Assembly (NCBI GenBank): GCA_002786025.1
Contig: NHNW01000033.1
Location: forward strand, 310,001-374,000
DNA: 64,000 nt
Reading direction: 5' to 3'
Source of the DNA: Zasmidium citrigriseum
Taxonomy: Eukaryota > Ascomycota > Dothideomycetes > Mycosphaerellales > Mycosphaerellaceae
In this document: positions 34,119 to 46,399 of the stretch, piece by piece
Position numbering within the stretch: position 1 is the stretch's first letter
How the letters are laid out: each line of letters begins with the position of its first letter
Made by a program: the position numbers and the translations under genes
The notes under the pieces: model-generated
Database searches by the model: none
Told to the model about the DNA's origin: nothing
The model's input: only the letters and a program-made list of their open reading frames with translations

Positions 34119-35437
34119 AAGATATATACTAACTTTACTCTACTAGTACTAGCTACTTCGTAAATACTAACTTTATAGAGTAGTTAAACTACACCTATTA
34201 CGTAAGATATTCTAGGTAAGATACCTAATACATAGTAGATTAGTAAGGACAAGGATAGTATAGTAGAGGCAAAGTATATTAATACTATCTTTACGCTCGA
34301 GTTTAAAGCTACTAACCTACTAAAGCTCCTACTAAAAGGTTAACGTAAGCACAATCTAGTCTTGTTATAAAGGTAGTAGTTCAACGTTAATACTAGCTTT
34401 ACTAAAGTAGTAAAGGTTTAAGTTCTATACGTAGTATTAGATACTATTACTACGTAGGTAAGATATTTTAAGATCTTTAGGTATTACCTCTTTATAATAC
34501 ATTTAAGAAAACTAGAGGCTATCTATCTAGTAACGCTCTATCGTACGTTAAGCCTATTTATATAAAGAATCTTTAACTCTAATAAAGACTATATCTAGCT
34601 AGTAGTTTGTAATATTACTATAGAAGTTTAGTAGCAAGTAAAAGCGAAAGGATACCTCTTAACAGATATATAGAATATACTAAAGAGACTTATTAATACT
34701 CGTCTAATACCTTATACTACGTACTAATTCGTTATATATTACGTCGCTTCTTAATAGTTGCTATTATCTTCTAGAAAGCGCAATAACGAAGCTCTACTAA
34801 CACCTAATACTCTATTAAAGAAGCTTAAAGATTAGATTAAGTTAGAAGTTGAAGGCACGCTCTATAAGTTATAGAACTAGTAAAGTTACAAGTATAAGGG
34901 ATTAGTAAAGGATAGAGGTTACTACTAGTCTAAATATATATATACCTATTATTATAATTCGGGGCATAGAGCTAGATATTGTTCGAAAGGTAAGAATATA
35001 AAGAATATCGATAAGTTATTATAACTTCCTATAGAGAGACTAAATATAGAATTCTATTATAATGTCTATACTATAACATTACTAATTCCTCCTTTAAATA
35101 CTCCTCTTTAACCTATAGCCTAGTTACGTACGCTAGAAGAATATCTAAATAGGAAACTACTACTAGCGCTATATAGGATCTTAACATTTAGTACTAATAT
35201 TAGATATAAAGAAAGGCGTAGTATATAGATTACGCCTACTAAGCAAATTGCGCCTAGTAAGTAAATTACGCCTAGGGAGTAAATTGCGCCTAGTAAATAG
35301 TAGAACCCTAACTATAACTCTATAGATAACAACCCTAAGCAAATTATCTTATAACTCGCTAATAAGCTCGCTAAAGGACGTATATTAAGAGTTAACTATA
35401 AGGCTATAATTATATTGCTATAAGGTTTAGTACTAAA

Positions 35438-35550
35438 ATAGGTGGGTCTATATGTAAAGGAGGGGATATTAGCTCAGCCCTTCTACTAACAGCCTAACTC
35501 CTTTTATTAACCTTCGCGCTACTATTAACGGCGTTATTAAGGGCGAATTA
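35438..35550 (+). repeat. Split direct repeat A1 of nested copy 2 (113 bp)
   Basis: Matches 39889-40001 over 113 bp with a few transitions; ends GGGCGAATTA in both copies. Confidence 0.85.
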
Positions 35551-37329
35551 AGATGTCTTGTTATTGTTATACCCTCTCTTGTAACCGTGTGTACGACCTG
35601 TTGTTACTTACTTGTTTTCGCTAAAGGTGTTTCTTTCTTAACTTCCGCTAGGCTAAAGGCTATTACACGTAACTTGTATCTAATATTATACTACCGCGGG
35701 GTTGTAAACGAGGGCGCCTACCTTATCGAGTACGCTTTTAGAATCCTATAGACTTATCTTAAGAGACATTAGGACGAAATTATTAAGAAGAAGACGAAGA
35801 CGACGAGGATCTACTTATAGAGGGCACTTATAACGTATAAGGCTCGTAGGGCGAGGGGCGTTAGATAGCGCTAGTACTAGCGGCTACGCCTAAAGCGTTT
35901 TAACTTAGCTAAATACCACCTAGATATCTAGCGTAACTACTGTTAGATACTGCTCCTTATATTTAGCACAATTAGAGAACGGTATACGAAATACTTAATA
36001 CGATTTCTACGGCTTAAGCTACGGCTTAATAGCTATTTTAATAGGTGTAGTAGTAGGTTTAGTATTAAGCAGCTTAAATTGCGCATGAATTATTAGGTAA
36101 GATACTAATACCTACTCGTTAATAGATAAAAGAAGACAAGGATAGCTCGGTAGAGGATTCCTATATTAATAGTATTTGGTCCTTATCCTTTAATAGTAGA
36201 GATCTTACGAAACTGCTTCCGAAAGTATATAGAGTCGCTAACGTATTATAACCTTATTATAGGGTATAGAACTACGACGTCCGAGACTATAAAGTAGTTA
36301 AGGTTCCTATACCGCTAGCTTTACTTAAAACGATTAATATCTAGTGTCGCTATTTCGAAATCTTTTAGTGTTACCTGTTTATAATATACTTAACGAAGGC
36401 GGAAGCTTAATTACTAGTAATCCTTTATAGGACGCTTAGCTTGTTTATATAGTAGATATTCTTCTATTACGAGGATTATATATAGGAGGCAGTTCGAGAA
36501 CTAGCTCTAAATGTATAAGAGTAGGCTTAATCTAAAGGATACCTTTCGCTAGAAGTATAGGATATTCCCGACTAACTCGCTAAAATACGACTCCTTCCTT
36601 AATATATAAGAAGTAGCGTTATAGCGGCGGTAGTATTCGTAGAATATAGTTTCAAACCTCCTTAGACACCTTAGAATTAGAAACGCACGTCCTTACCGCC
36701 GCCTATACTAGGTTTATCGAATAAGAAGCTAAAGAAGGACTTAAAAGAGATTAAAGAGGATTGTAAAGGTATACTATATCCTTCTTAGAATTAGGGTGCT
36801 TACAAGTATCGCGGTATAAGAAGAGAAGGCGGATACTACTTCTACGAGTATATATATTAGATTTGTAAGGTCGCGGACTATAAGTAGATTAATTGTCTAA
36901 AGAAGAAGATTAATAAGTAACTACCTTAAGAGCTTATACTAGATATCTTCGGGCATAACGAGCCTCTACTAGTAGATATCGATCTAAATAACGAGGCTAA
37001 GGTTCTAGAAAGCGTCTCGCCTAGCTAGCTAAACACTAAACTTAACTATACTATTTGCTCTTCGTCGATACTAGTTCCTATAAACGAGACACCTTTACGC
37101 GTAAGCGCGTAGCTTATATTATTAGAAGGATACCTAGATAGTAAGTTCGTAAAGCTTTTATACAATATTATTACTTTTAGAGTAGATATTAGATATAAAG
37201 GTAGTAGACTCTTAGATTACCTAGTTACGAGTAAACGTAAGAAGCTTAATTATAGTTTAGCTACGTTAGATCTATTAGGGATATTAAGTTAACTAACCGC
37301 TAAACTTTAGAAGGGGCGAATTACTAAGG

Positions 37330-38700
37330 TTTATAACGGTAACGATATCGTTGTCTTACCTTAAGGTTTAGTTCCAAAACACGATAGTAGTATAAGGCGT
37401 ATTTACGACCTCTCTAACCTAGATAGCGACTCTATTAACGATCGTATTCTAAAGTAATATAGCGTAATCGTATATATTAAGTTCGAGTCTATTATTAACG
37501 CTATACGTAGGAAGGGTAGAAACTATTATATTATTAAACGCGACATTAAGAGCGCCTTTCGAAACGTGCTAGTTATAATAATATAACGATACCTTCTAGG
37601 TATCGAATAGTAAGGACGCTTCTTTAAGGAGAACTACCTACTATTTAGCCTACGAACCGCACCGTAGATATTTAATCTCTTTACTAAAGGCTTATACTAG
37701 TTACTCGAACGTCGTATTACCTAGTAAACGCCCTCCTCGAATCCCTCCTTAAACGCTATCGATACCTTCTACTACCTCGACGATTTTATCTTCCTACTAG
37801 AACAAAACCGTCTAGAAGGCCTAATTAGGCAAGTAGCTTAAGCCTAGCGCGATTTAATAGAAGAGTTAAGTATTCTAAGGAACGATAGTAAGGACAAAGA
37901 AGGTTAAATCGTAGAGGTTCTTAGAGTAGAAATTAATACTATCGATATAATAGTTAGTTTGTCTATTAATAGAAGGAGGCGCGTTATAGGAATAATTACG
38001 TAAGCACTACTAGGCGTAGTAACTTTAGAGGAAATACGAAAGCTCGCTAGTTACTTAGTATAAGTAGTAAGAGTTATCCCCTTAGGTAAAGTATTTATAG
38101 TAAGGCTATAGCCCTTTATTACGACATTTAAAGGTTAGATAAATATACTACGTCGCTTACCTAAGGTAGTACAGTTAGATCTACGCTAGTAGCTCTAGGC
38201 TCTATAAGTATTAAGGAGTACACGTATTATCGATATAGGCAAATAGCTAAGAATCTATCTCTTTACGGACGCCTATAACTATAGTCTAGGCGGCTTTTAG
38301 TATCGAGCGGATAATAGTAACTAGCGTAACAACACCTTTAGAATCTCGGACGCTAACGCCTTTACTACTATCTAGTTAGACCTTTAAGCTTATATCTAAG
38401 TTACTAAGATTTAAGTAATTGTTACCTTATTTAAGAGATAGGTATAGAAGTAGAGGTACTATCGCTTAACGATCTATACTAATAATATAACCGCCTTTTG
38501 CGTATTTACTCGCTAGACAATAGATTTAAGCGAAGGACTAGACCTCTTAAAGCGCGCCTTATTACTTACGCTCGAGAATTAAGTTACTATTAAAGTAGAG
38601 TAGCTTCCTTCTCTCGAGAATAGACTTACTAATACCTTATTACGATATAACTTTATTATAGTTACTAACCTTTTATAGTTATCGATAATATATCCGAGCT
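37330..38700 (+). pseudogene. Nested copy 2: reverse transcriptase/RNase H remnant
   Basis: Recognisable blocks with TAG/TAA stops between them: IRRIYDLSNLDSDSINDRIL, YYIIKRDIKSAFRNVLV, NYLLFSLRTAP, IFNLFTKGLY and FYYLDDFIFLLEQN, then RNase H-like LFTDAYNYSLGGF and an Asn-Thr-Leu-rich tail (TNTLLRYNFI). Limits are approximate. The same blocks appear in the outer element at 40.25-41.4 kb, supporting homology of the two. Confidence 0.7.
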
Positions 38701-39169
38701 AAGTACTCCTATACTATAATAGTAGGTATAAGAAGTAAAGCTACTATAGAAAGTTATACTCTTACTTTAGAGAGGGTTATCTAATAATACGAGGCGAAGC
38801 TATAATACTATAATTAAGTAGTACGTAGTTTACGTAGTTTCTAATAAGTAGCTACCTTAGCTATATACGAAGGCAATCCTATACGGCTTTATCGAATCTA
38901 AGTCCTTTAGAGTAAATAGAGTGCGAGGTGTAATACTCTCTAAGTATATCGACGTAATCCGATTAATACACGTTAATTTAGACCTTCCTTTAGATACCTT
39001 TAAAGTACTACTTACGAAGAGACTTCTTAAAGGCGTAGCTTTAATTAATCTAGTTACTACGACGTAGGAACGACTTCCTTTAACGCTTAACTTACTACGA
39101 AAGGTAATATACTAGCCTACTAGAAATCTTAACGAAGCGAACCTTAATACCTTATAGTACCTAGCCTTC

Positions 39170-39680
39170 CGTAGGCTCTTCCGCCTAGGCGAGTTAACTT
39201 ATAAGCCTTCTAAGTTCGTTAGCTTACTAAGATAGCTAATAGAGTATATTATAAGATCGGATATAATATTCTTAGAGGATCCTTACGATTAGATTACGAT
39301 TAGGCTAAAGCGATCTAAAACTAATATATACTATTAAGGAGTTATTATCCGAATCGCTACTATACCTAACGACAACTTTACCTACGCCGTCTATAACCTC
39401 TACTCCTTATTTAACTTCTACTATAAACCTCCGACTATACCTCTCTTTAACCTATTATCTAGATATTACGTAAAGAAGATAGTTGTAATAAGGCTATAAG
39501 AAAGATTAAAGGAAGTTAGAGTCGTAATAGCTAGGTATAGCGGATACTCGTTATAGTAAGGTAGAGTATAATACGTAAAGATAAACGGAGTCTCGGACTA
39601 TAAGCTTTAGTATCTTAGAAGATAGAAGTCGGACGCGTTTAAGAGATATATAAAACTATCGATAAACTATAAGGCTATAC
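39170..39680 (+). pseudogene. Nested copy 2: tyrosine recombinase remnant
   Basis: Conserved pieces: RLFRLGELTYKPSKF (box I Arg), IRLKRSKTN, then GYSL followed by stop codons at 39542 where GHSLRRG is expected, and LRRWKSDAFKRYIKLS with the nucleophile Tyr. The box II His and Arg codons have all become Tyr or stop codons. The N-terminal part is too degraded to delimit. Confidence 0.65.
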
Positions 39681-39790
39681 TAGAACTATCGCTAAGAGCG
39701 TAGACTAGAAGAATATTAGTAAGACGATTAGTAATCTAGTAGCCGCCTTCTTACGTATTACTAATAGATAGGGCTTTAGCTAGCTACGTT

Positions 39791-39885
39791 TAGGCCGTAC
39801 GACGGTAGTAAAGGCTACCTATACTACGCCTACGCCCCTAATTACTTCCTTCGCTATTATTACTTAATATACTAACTATAGAGTA
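39791..39885 (+). repeat. Split direct repeat B1 of nested copy 2 (95 bp)
   Basis: Matches 40050-40144 (B2) almost perfectly over 95 bp at offset 259. Confidence 0.88.
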
Positions 39886-39888
39886 TAG

Positions 39889-40001
39889 ATAGGTAGGTCC
39901 GTATATAAAGGAGAGGATATTAGCTTAGCCCTTCTACTAATAGCCTAACTCCTTTTATTAACCTTCGCGCTACTATTAATAGCGTTATTAAGGGCGAATT
40001 A
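39889..40001 (+). repeat. Split direct repeat A2 of nested copy 2 (113 bp)
   Basis: Second copy of 35438-35550, three bases after B1. Confidence 0.85.
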
Positions 40002-40049
40002 CTCGCCTACCTACCCTAGAAGATAGTAGAGATACGCGATATAACGCTA

Positions 40050-40144
40050 TAGGCTATACGACGGTAGTAAAGGCTACCTATACTACGCCTACGCCCCTAA
40101 TTACTTCCTTCGCTATTATTACTTAATATACTAACTATAGAGTA
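40050..40144 (+). repeat. Split direct repeat B2 of nested copy 2 (95 bp)
   Basis: Second copy of B1 and the right border; the outer element's RT frame resumes directly after it. Confidence 0.85.
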
Positions 40145-42256
40145 CGGATACGATAGTAGTTAGCGCTATATCTATAACCTTTCCTTTCCTTATAGTAGCT
40201 TAATTAATAACTCTATTCTATAAAAGTACAGCGTAATTAAGTATATTACGTTAGATAACATTCTTAATAAGATAAGAGTATTTAGAAGAGGTACGTAGAT
40301 TATTAAGAGGGATATTAAGAGCGCCTTTCGTAATATACCTATATAGCTCTTATAGAGGCATCGTCTAGTAGTAGAGTAGTAAGGCTCTTACTTCTAAGAG
40401 AATATACTACCTTTTAGTCTTTATATAGTACTATAGCTATTTAACCTCTTTATAGAAGCGCTCTACTAGCTTCTCGAGAAACGTATTACTCTATCTTAAT
40501 CTAAGTTTACGCTCCTTTACTACCTCGACGACTTTATCTTCCTTATTATACTAATAGTAAGCTAGTAAGCTTAAGTAAGAGTAGTAAAGGAAGTATAGAT
40601 AGTAATAATAATAAAGCTAGGTATACTACGTAATAATAAGAAGGACGCTAAAGGGACAATAGTAGACTTATTAGGTATATAGGTAGATACTCTAGTAATA
40701 AGGGCGTATTTACTAGCTAATAAGTAGTAGAGGATAATAGATATTATTACTACTTCCCTTTTAGGCAATCTAATACTAGATCTTCTAGAATCGCTTAGAG
40801 GGTACCTTATATAGGTAGCGCGAGTCGTACTAATAGGTAAATCGTTTACTATAAGGCTATAGCTATTCCTTACTATATATTAAGGTAGGCGTAATATAAA
40901 AAGAAGAATACTATATACCTTAAAGGAGGATCTACTATAGTAGTAGTCCGCGTTACTATTATTAAAGGGTAAGAGGATTATTAACACCTCTAACTAGCTA
41001 GTAATATATTACTTTATAGACGCCTTAAATAAAAGAACTAGAGGGTTTTAGTTTAGAGAGTAACTACGCTAGTCTACTATATAGTAAGATAACCTAGATA
41101 AGATTACAACCTCTAATACGTTCGCCTATAGAAGGAATAATACGTTTACCTATATCTAGGGTATAGAAATTCTTACTATAGTATAGGCGCTTCGTTAGTA
41201 GGTATAGAAATAGAGGTATTATAAGGTAATAGTTTATACTAATAACGTTACTACCTACTATACCTTTAGTAAGTTCTTAATATTAGTAGATAAAGTAATT
41301 AATATATTACGTAAAGGTTTACTTTTAGTAATCTAGTACTCTATCTTATTATCTACTAAATAGTTATCCTTAGAGAAAAATACCCTTACTAATACGCTAT
41401 TAAGACTATAGTTTTAAGAAGTTTCTAATATTTCTTAGATTCGAATAACGAACGTAATAAACTAGCTATAACTATTCTAAAGTAGTAGTTACGTAAAGTA
41501 AACTATTTATAGAAGGTATTTATACTCTTATAGAGAGGTTTAGCTCTAATAATAAGAAGACTCTATATATTAGCTATTAAGTAGTTTATTACCTTCGCGA
41601 TTACGAGATAAGAGAAGCTATAGCCTATAAAGCTTAAAACCCTTCTAGCCTTTATTAAATACAAGTCTTTTAGTACTAGTAAGATTACTAGCTACGTATT
41701 AGGCTTCTATATAGACGCTATCTAGTTAATATACGTTAACCTTAATCTACTAACGGACGCCTTTAAAGTAGTAATATTTAAATATATAATACGTAGTACG
41801 CTATTACTTAACTTATAGAATATAGGTAAGTATAACTAATAACCTATTACGCTACCTATCTTAAAGTAATTACTATACGAACCTCTAAGATCCTTTAACG
41901 AGCTTAATTTAAACGCTATCTAGTATCTATTCTTCTAAGGACTCTTCTATATACGAGAACTAACCTTTAATTACTCTTACTATATAGGAAGTAAATAATA
42001 GATAGTAGAATACGTTATAAGATCTAATATTACGTTCTTAGGTAATCCTTACGACTAAATAACGATCCGGCTTAAACGCTCTAAAACTAATATATAATAT
42101 TATAGTACTATTATCCGTATTACTATAACGCTTAATAACGACTCCTCTTACGCTATAAGATAACTTTAATAACTCTTTATAAGCGACCTAAAGCTAGTAA
42201 ACGCGCTACTATTTACGTTTACTAATAGCTAATTTTAGAGATAGATAGTCGTTAAT
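40145..42256 (+). pseudogene. Outer DIRS-type element: RT, RNase H and part of the recombinase
   Basis: Third segment of the outer element. It reads IIKRDIKSAFRNIPI, YIFNLF-like and LLYYLDDFIFLI (YLDDF 40521-40535), then LGILRNNKKDAKGTIVDLLG and an RNase H region, each broken by TAG/TAA. The recombinase part is interrupted at 42256 by the Gypsy element and its C-terminus lies after 50730. Saturated RIP. Confidence 0.65.
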
Positions 42257-42382
42257 AGTAAGAGTAGCTAGCTATAGATATTATATAAGGCTTAGTTACG
42301 TATACTAAGCTAAGCGTTAGATCCTTCGCTTTTAATAATATAGATAGCTCTATCGTATAATATACTACCTATTACTCTTACT
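42257..42382 (+). repeat. Gypsy 5' LTR (126 bp)
   Basis: Pairs with 50604-50729. Shared core includes CTTAGTTACGTATACTAAGC; differences are mostly transitions. The LTR is short for Gypsy but lengths match exactly between copies. Confidence 0.82.
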
Positions 42383-45300
42383 AGTAACCGCGCTAGAGGA
42401 GGGATTTCTCTTATTATTATTATTCGTTTTAATAGCCGTTTTATAATTATATAGTACGTTTAGGAGAAAGGAGAGGTATTATAGTATCTTATTAGAGTTT
42501 TTAGCGTCTAGAGCGAGCGTTATCGAATCGAGTTTTTAGAGTATTAGATCTATTAAGGAATAGTCTAAAACTATTAGTAAATTAGATCTATATATAGTCC
42601 TTTATAGTATATAGGTTTAGAGGTCCGTATATTGTCGTCGTCCTAGTAGTCTATAAGCTACCCGCTTAATAATAGTAGTAAGAGTAATAGAAACCCTAGT
42701 AGTTATAGGCTATCTCGTAAACTCCCTTTATTATTAAGAGAGTAAAGGGAGTATATAGACGACGTAGATTTCTATTATAGATACGTTCTAGACTCTAACG
42801 AACGCTATCGTAAATACCTTAAAGAGGTACTTACCTATTAGTTATTAAAACTAGACGAAAGTACGCTAGTTTTATTACTAGCCTATAAAGCTACGCTATA
42901 GAAGATACTATTAAATAATACTATTACGCTACTAGCGCCTTATTGTTAGTCTTAAGGTAATCCTTAATTACTATTAACTAGGCCGCTTTCGCTAATATAG
43001 CTATAGCCTACGTTTACGAGTAATAATATTTAGTACTATACGTAGTAACTTACTACTACTTCTAGGTACGTTAAGCTTACGAACTAAGAGTAGTACTAAG
43101 AATACTATTAGTAAGTAGGCGCGGAAGATCTAGAAGAGTATAAGGCGTAGGTATAATAAGAGCTACTATCTAAACCTCTATAAGAGTATATATAGTCTAA
43201 GCTATAATAGTTATAAGAGTAGGCGTAGTTTATTATAGCTTAAACGCTAAGAAGGTAGCCTAACCTAGCTAATATACCTACGTTTAGTAGTAAGCCTAAA
43301 GAAGATAGCTATCGCTAGATAATAAGGTTTAATTAGGAAGTAGAAGCTATTAAGGTAGCGCTAAAAGACTAGCTTACTTCCTTTAATATATTACTTATTA
43401 GTAATACTACCCGCTAGTCTAACTAAGATATAAGATCGTACTTCTAGAATAAGAACCCTATAGCGGAAACGGTTACTAAGGTTAAGGAGTAATTTAAGAA
43501 GCGCTTTAGGGACTAATCTACTAAAGAAGATTAGATAGCGCTAGATAAGCTATTAGTTATTAAGTAAGGTAACGAGGATCTTATAGCGTACGCTACTCGT
43601 ACTAAGATATTACTCTATAAGGTAGGTATTAATAGCTCTAGTAGTAAGTAAGTAGTTATAAGGCTCGTTATTAAAGTATAGTTCTCTAGAATTAAAGATC
43701 GAGAGCTAAGGGTAAAGGTAAAAGAAGGTACTCGGCCTACTACTATTTTAGCTATATTAGTTAAAGTAGAGGAAGCTAAGCGAGAGCTAGCTAAGGTAGA
43801 AGCTAACTATAAGGACGAGCTACTTAAGGAGTAGAAGAAGGTCTTAGATACTATATTAAGATCGTTACTTATAGGTAAGCCTATTAGCGGGGATCTAAAG
43901 GCTAAGTACGAGGTACTTAATAGACTATTACTAGAATACGCGAACTATCTACCTTACTCGCTATTAGTCTACTTCGTAGAGGCCGCGCTAGTATAGTAAG
44001 CGCTCGCCTAGTTTACGATACTACTACTATAGCTCTAATAGTTAATAGTATCTTTATAGTACCTACTATAGTAATATACTCCTTAGTAGTTATATTAGTA
44101 GGATAACTACCTAACCCGTACTTAGTCTAGCTACTAGCGCCCTTAGAGGTAGTAGTCTTATAGATAAGGACGTCGTAATATAGATAATACTAACTAGGAT
44201 CTACCTCTATACTACTAGCTAGTAATAGAGCGCCTTAAGGAGTAGTACCTAACTATAGACCTATCTCGTTCTCTTAATCCCTTTATTAATAGCTTAGAAG
44301 TCTACTAGTACTAGCGTAATAACCCTCTCTACTAGCGTTATAGATATAGGAGTTATATTAAGCTAGACTACTAAGTAGACGTAGTATAACTATAGGAGTA
44401 GTAAGTACTATATCTACTAGTAAACGCCTAGAGAGAGAACTTCTTAGAGAGAATAAGGGCCTAAGAGTAGTAATAAGAAGCTAGTACTACTAAGCTATAT
44501 AGGTAGCTACCTATACCTAAAGCTTTAAATCTACTATATATAAGAGATTTAACGCTACTAGTACTAGCCTAGCTAGTCTAGCTAGCCTAGGTACTACTAT
44601 ACCTATAGGTCGAAAAAGTTAAACTAGTATTAAGCGAGGACGACCTTCTAGAAGACGAGCTATTAGCTAATATTAAGATTATAGAGTAATCCCTACCTAT
44701 AGAAGTAATATTAACCCTAGTAGATATACTAGCGAGCTACCTTAAGTAAGCTTACCTTAAAGAAGATAAGGGTAGTAATAGTAAGCGTTAGAGGTTATAG
44801 GTAGAGTAATAAAGTAATAAGTATAAGAGTAACTTAAAGAAGGGTAAGAAGCGCTACTATAGACTAAGTAACCTAATTAACGCTATATTTAGATAGACGC
44901 CTATAACCCTAAACGAGCTCCTATAGAAGACAATAATTATAGTACCTATCCCTTAGCTTATAAATATCGCCTCTTAAGTATATAATAAAGCGAAGTATTT
45001 ATTCTTATAACTCTAGAAGAGTAGTAGTAAGAAGAAAGTAAAAGATCTAGCCTTTAACTAGGAAGCGATTATAAGAAACTACCTAGAGATCTTCTAATAG
45101 GCTTAGGCGAAGGTTTAGGAGTTAGTAGTAGTAGCGTTAGCTACGGGTACTTAGATAATACTATAGGTAGGACCCTTAGTCGTAGTTATAGATTAAGTTA
45201 TAAAAGACGCTCTAGCGCTACTATAGTAAGTACCTTAAGAGTAGTAATAGGCGTAAGGCGTAGCCTAGTCTATCTTCGAGCTAGTAAAGCTATAGCTAAA

Positions 45301-46399
45301 AGATATATTACGCTTAACGTTACTAGTACTATAGGCTAGAGATAATAATAAACTATACGTAGACGTTAATAAAGCTAACTCGGATCTAGTAGTTAAGGCG
45401 CTTAAAGAAGGTCTAGAAGTAGGCTATATCTTAGTAGACTATAGTAATCTCGAATAAGCTATAGTTAATAGTATTAAGAAGTAGAAGAATCGTAATACGA
45501 CTAAGAAAGTATTTAGTATTCTAGCTATAATCTACGCTAATAGTAAGTAAGTAGTTCTATCGCGTAACTAAGTCGCTATAGACTAAGAGGCGGATATTAA
45601 TATTATATACCCTTACTTACGTAAGGTAATAGGTATAGAGCTTAAGCTATAGCCTATTAAGTTAGATTAGGCTCTTACTAGTATAGATAGGTATACCTAA
45701 TAGATAGAAGGTTACTTTAAGTTAGTTTATTATATTTACTATCTATATCGAAGGACTAGTCCGTTCTATATAGGTATTCGCCTACTCGATACTATATAGG
45801 CGGTTATTACTATTACTTAGGTTACTATTCCTTTACTAGATTAACGTAGTATTTAGGATTAAGGATAGCGCTATCGAGATAAGTAGCGCTAAAAGGGAGC
45901 TAACTATTATACTTCGTACGCTAACTATACCTTTAGAGGTACTAGAAGTTATTATAAAGAAGCCTAAAGAGTATCTAGAACTAGATAGTAATAATAGTAA
46001 CGAGACTAAGAGTAAGAGTAGTAATAACTCGGATTTTTAAAGAGTCCTAGGTAAGATACGACTAAAAGGTATAGTATATAGATCGATTTACTACTACTAA
46101 CCTCTATTAACGTATACTACGTTAATATAGACTATACTAAGATTAAGCTTATAAAGATACTCTACCTTAATATTAATTCCTCTTAGCTTAACCCTTTCTA
46201 TCTACCTAACTAGACTAAGGTACTATACTATTATAAGAGCGAATACTTCTATATATAGTATACGCTAATACTAGACGCGATAATAGACGTATCGAAATCT
46301 ACTAGCTAGATAAGTACTATTAAAGTTAATAATATTACGACTAAATAGCTATTCCCTACTAAACGCTAGGTATAGTAGTAGCCTATTAATACTAGTAAG

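Larger units (their letters stand above)
35438..40144 (+). mobile_element. DIRS-order retrotransposon with split direct repeats, nested copy 2
   Basis: 4707 bp arranged A1 (35438-35550), internal genes, B1 (39791-39885), A2 (39889-40001), B2 (40050-40144). Internal remnants: a gag-like region (35.6-37.3 kb) with an acidic GAAGAAGAC-type run, RT with FYYLDDFIF (YLDDF 37773), RNase H and a tyrosine recombinase. It is inserted in the RT gene of the outer element, whose reading continues across the site. CpA and TpG have nearly vanished while CpG remains, so RIP is close to saturated. It is a different family from nested copy 1, judged by unrelated terminal repeats. Confidence 0.85.
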
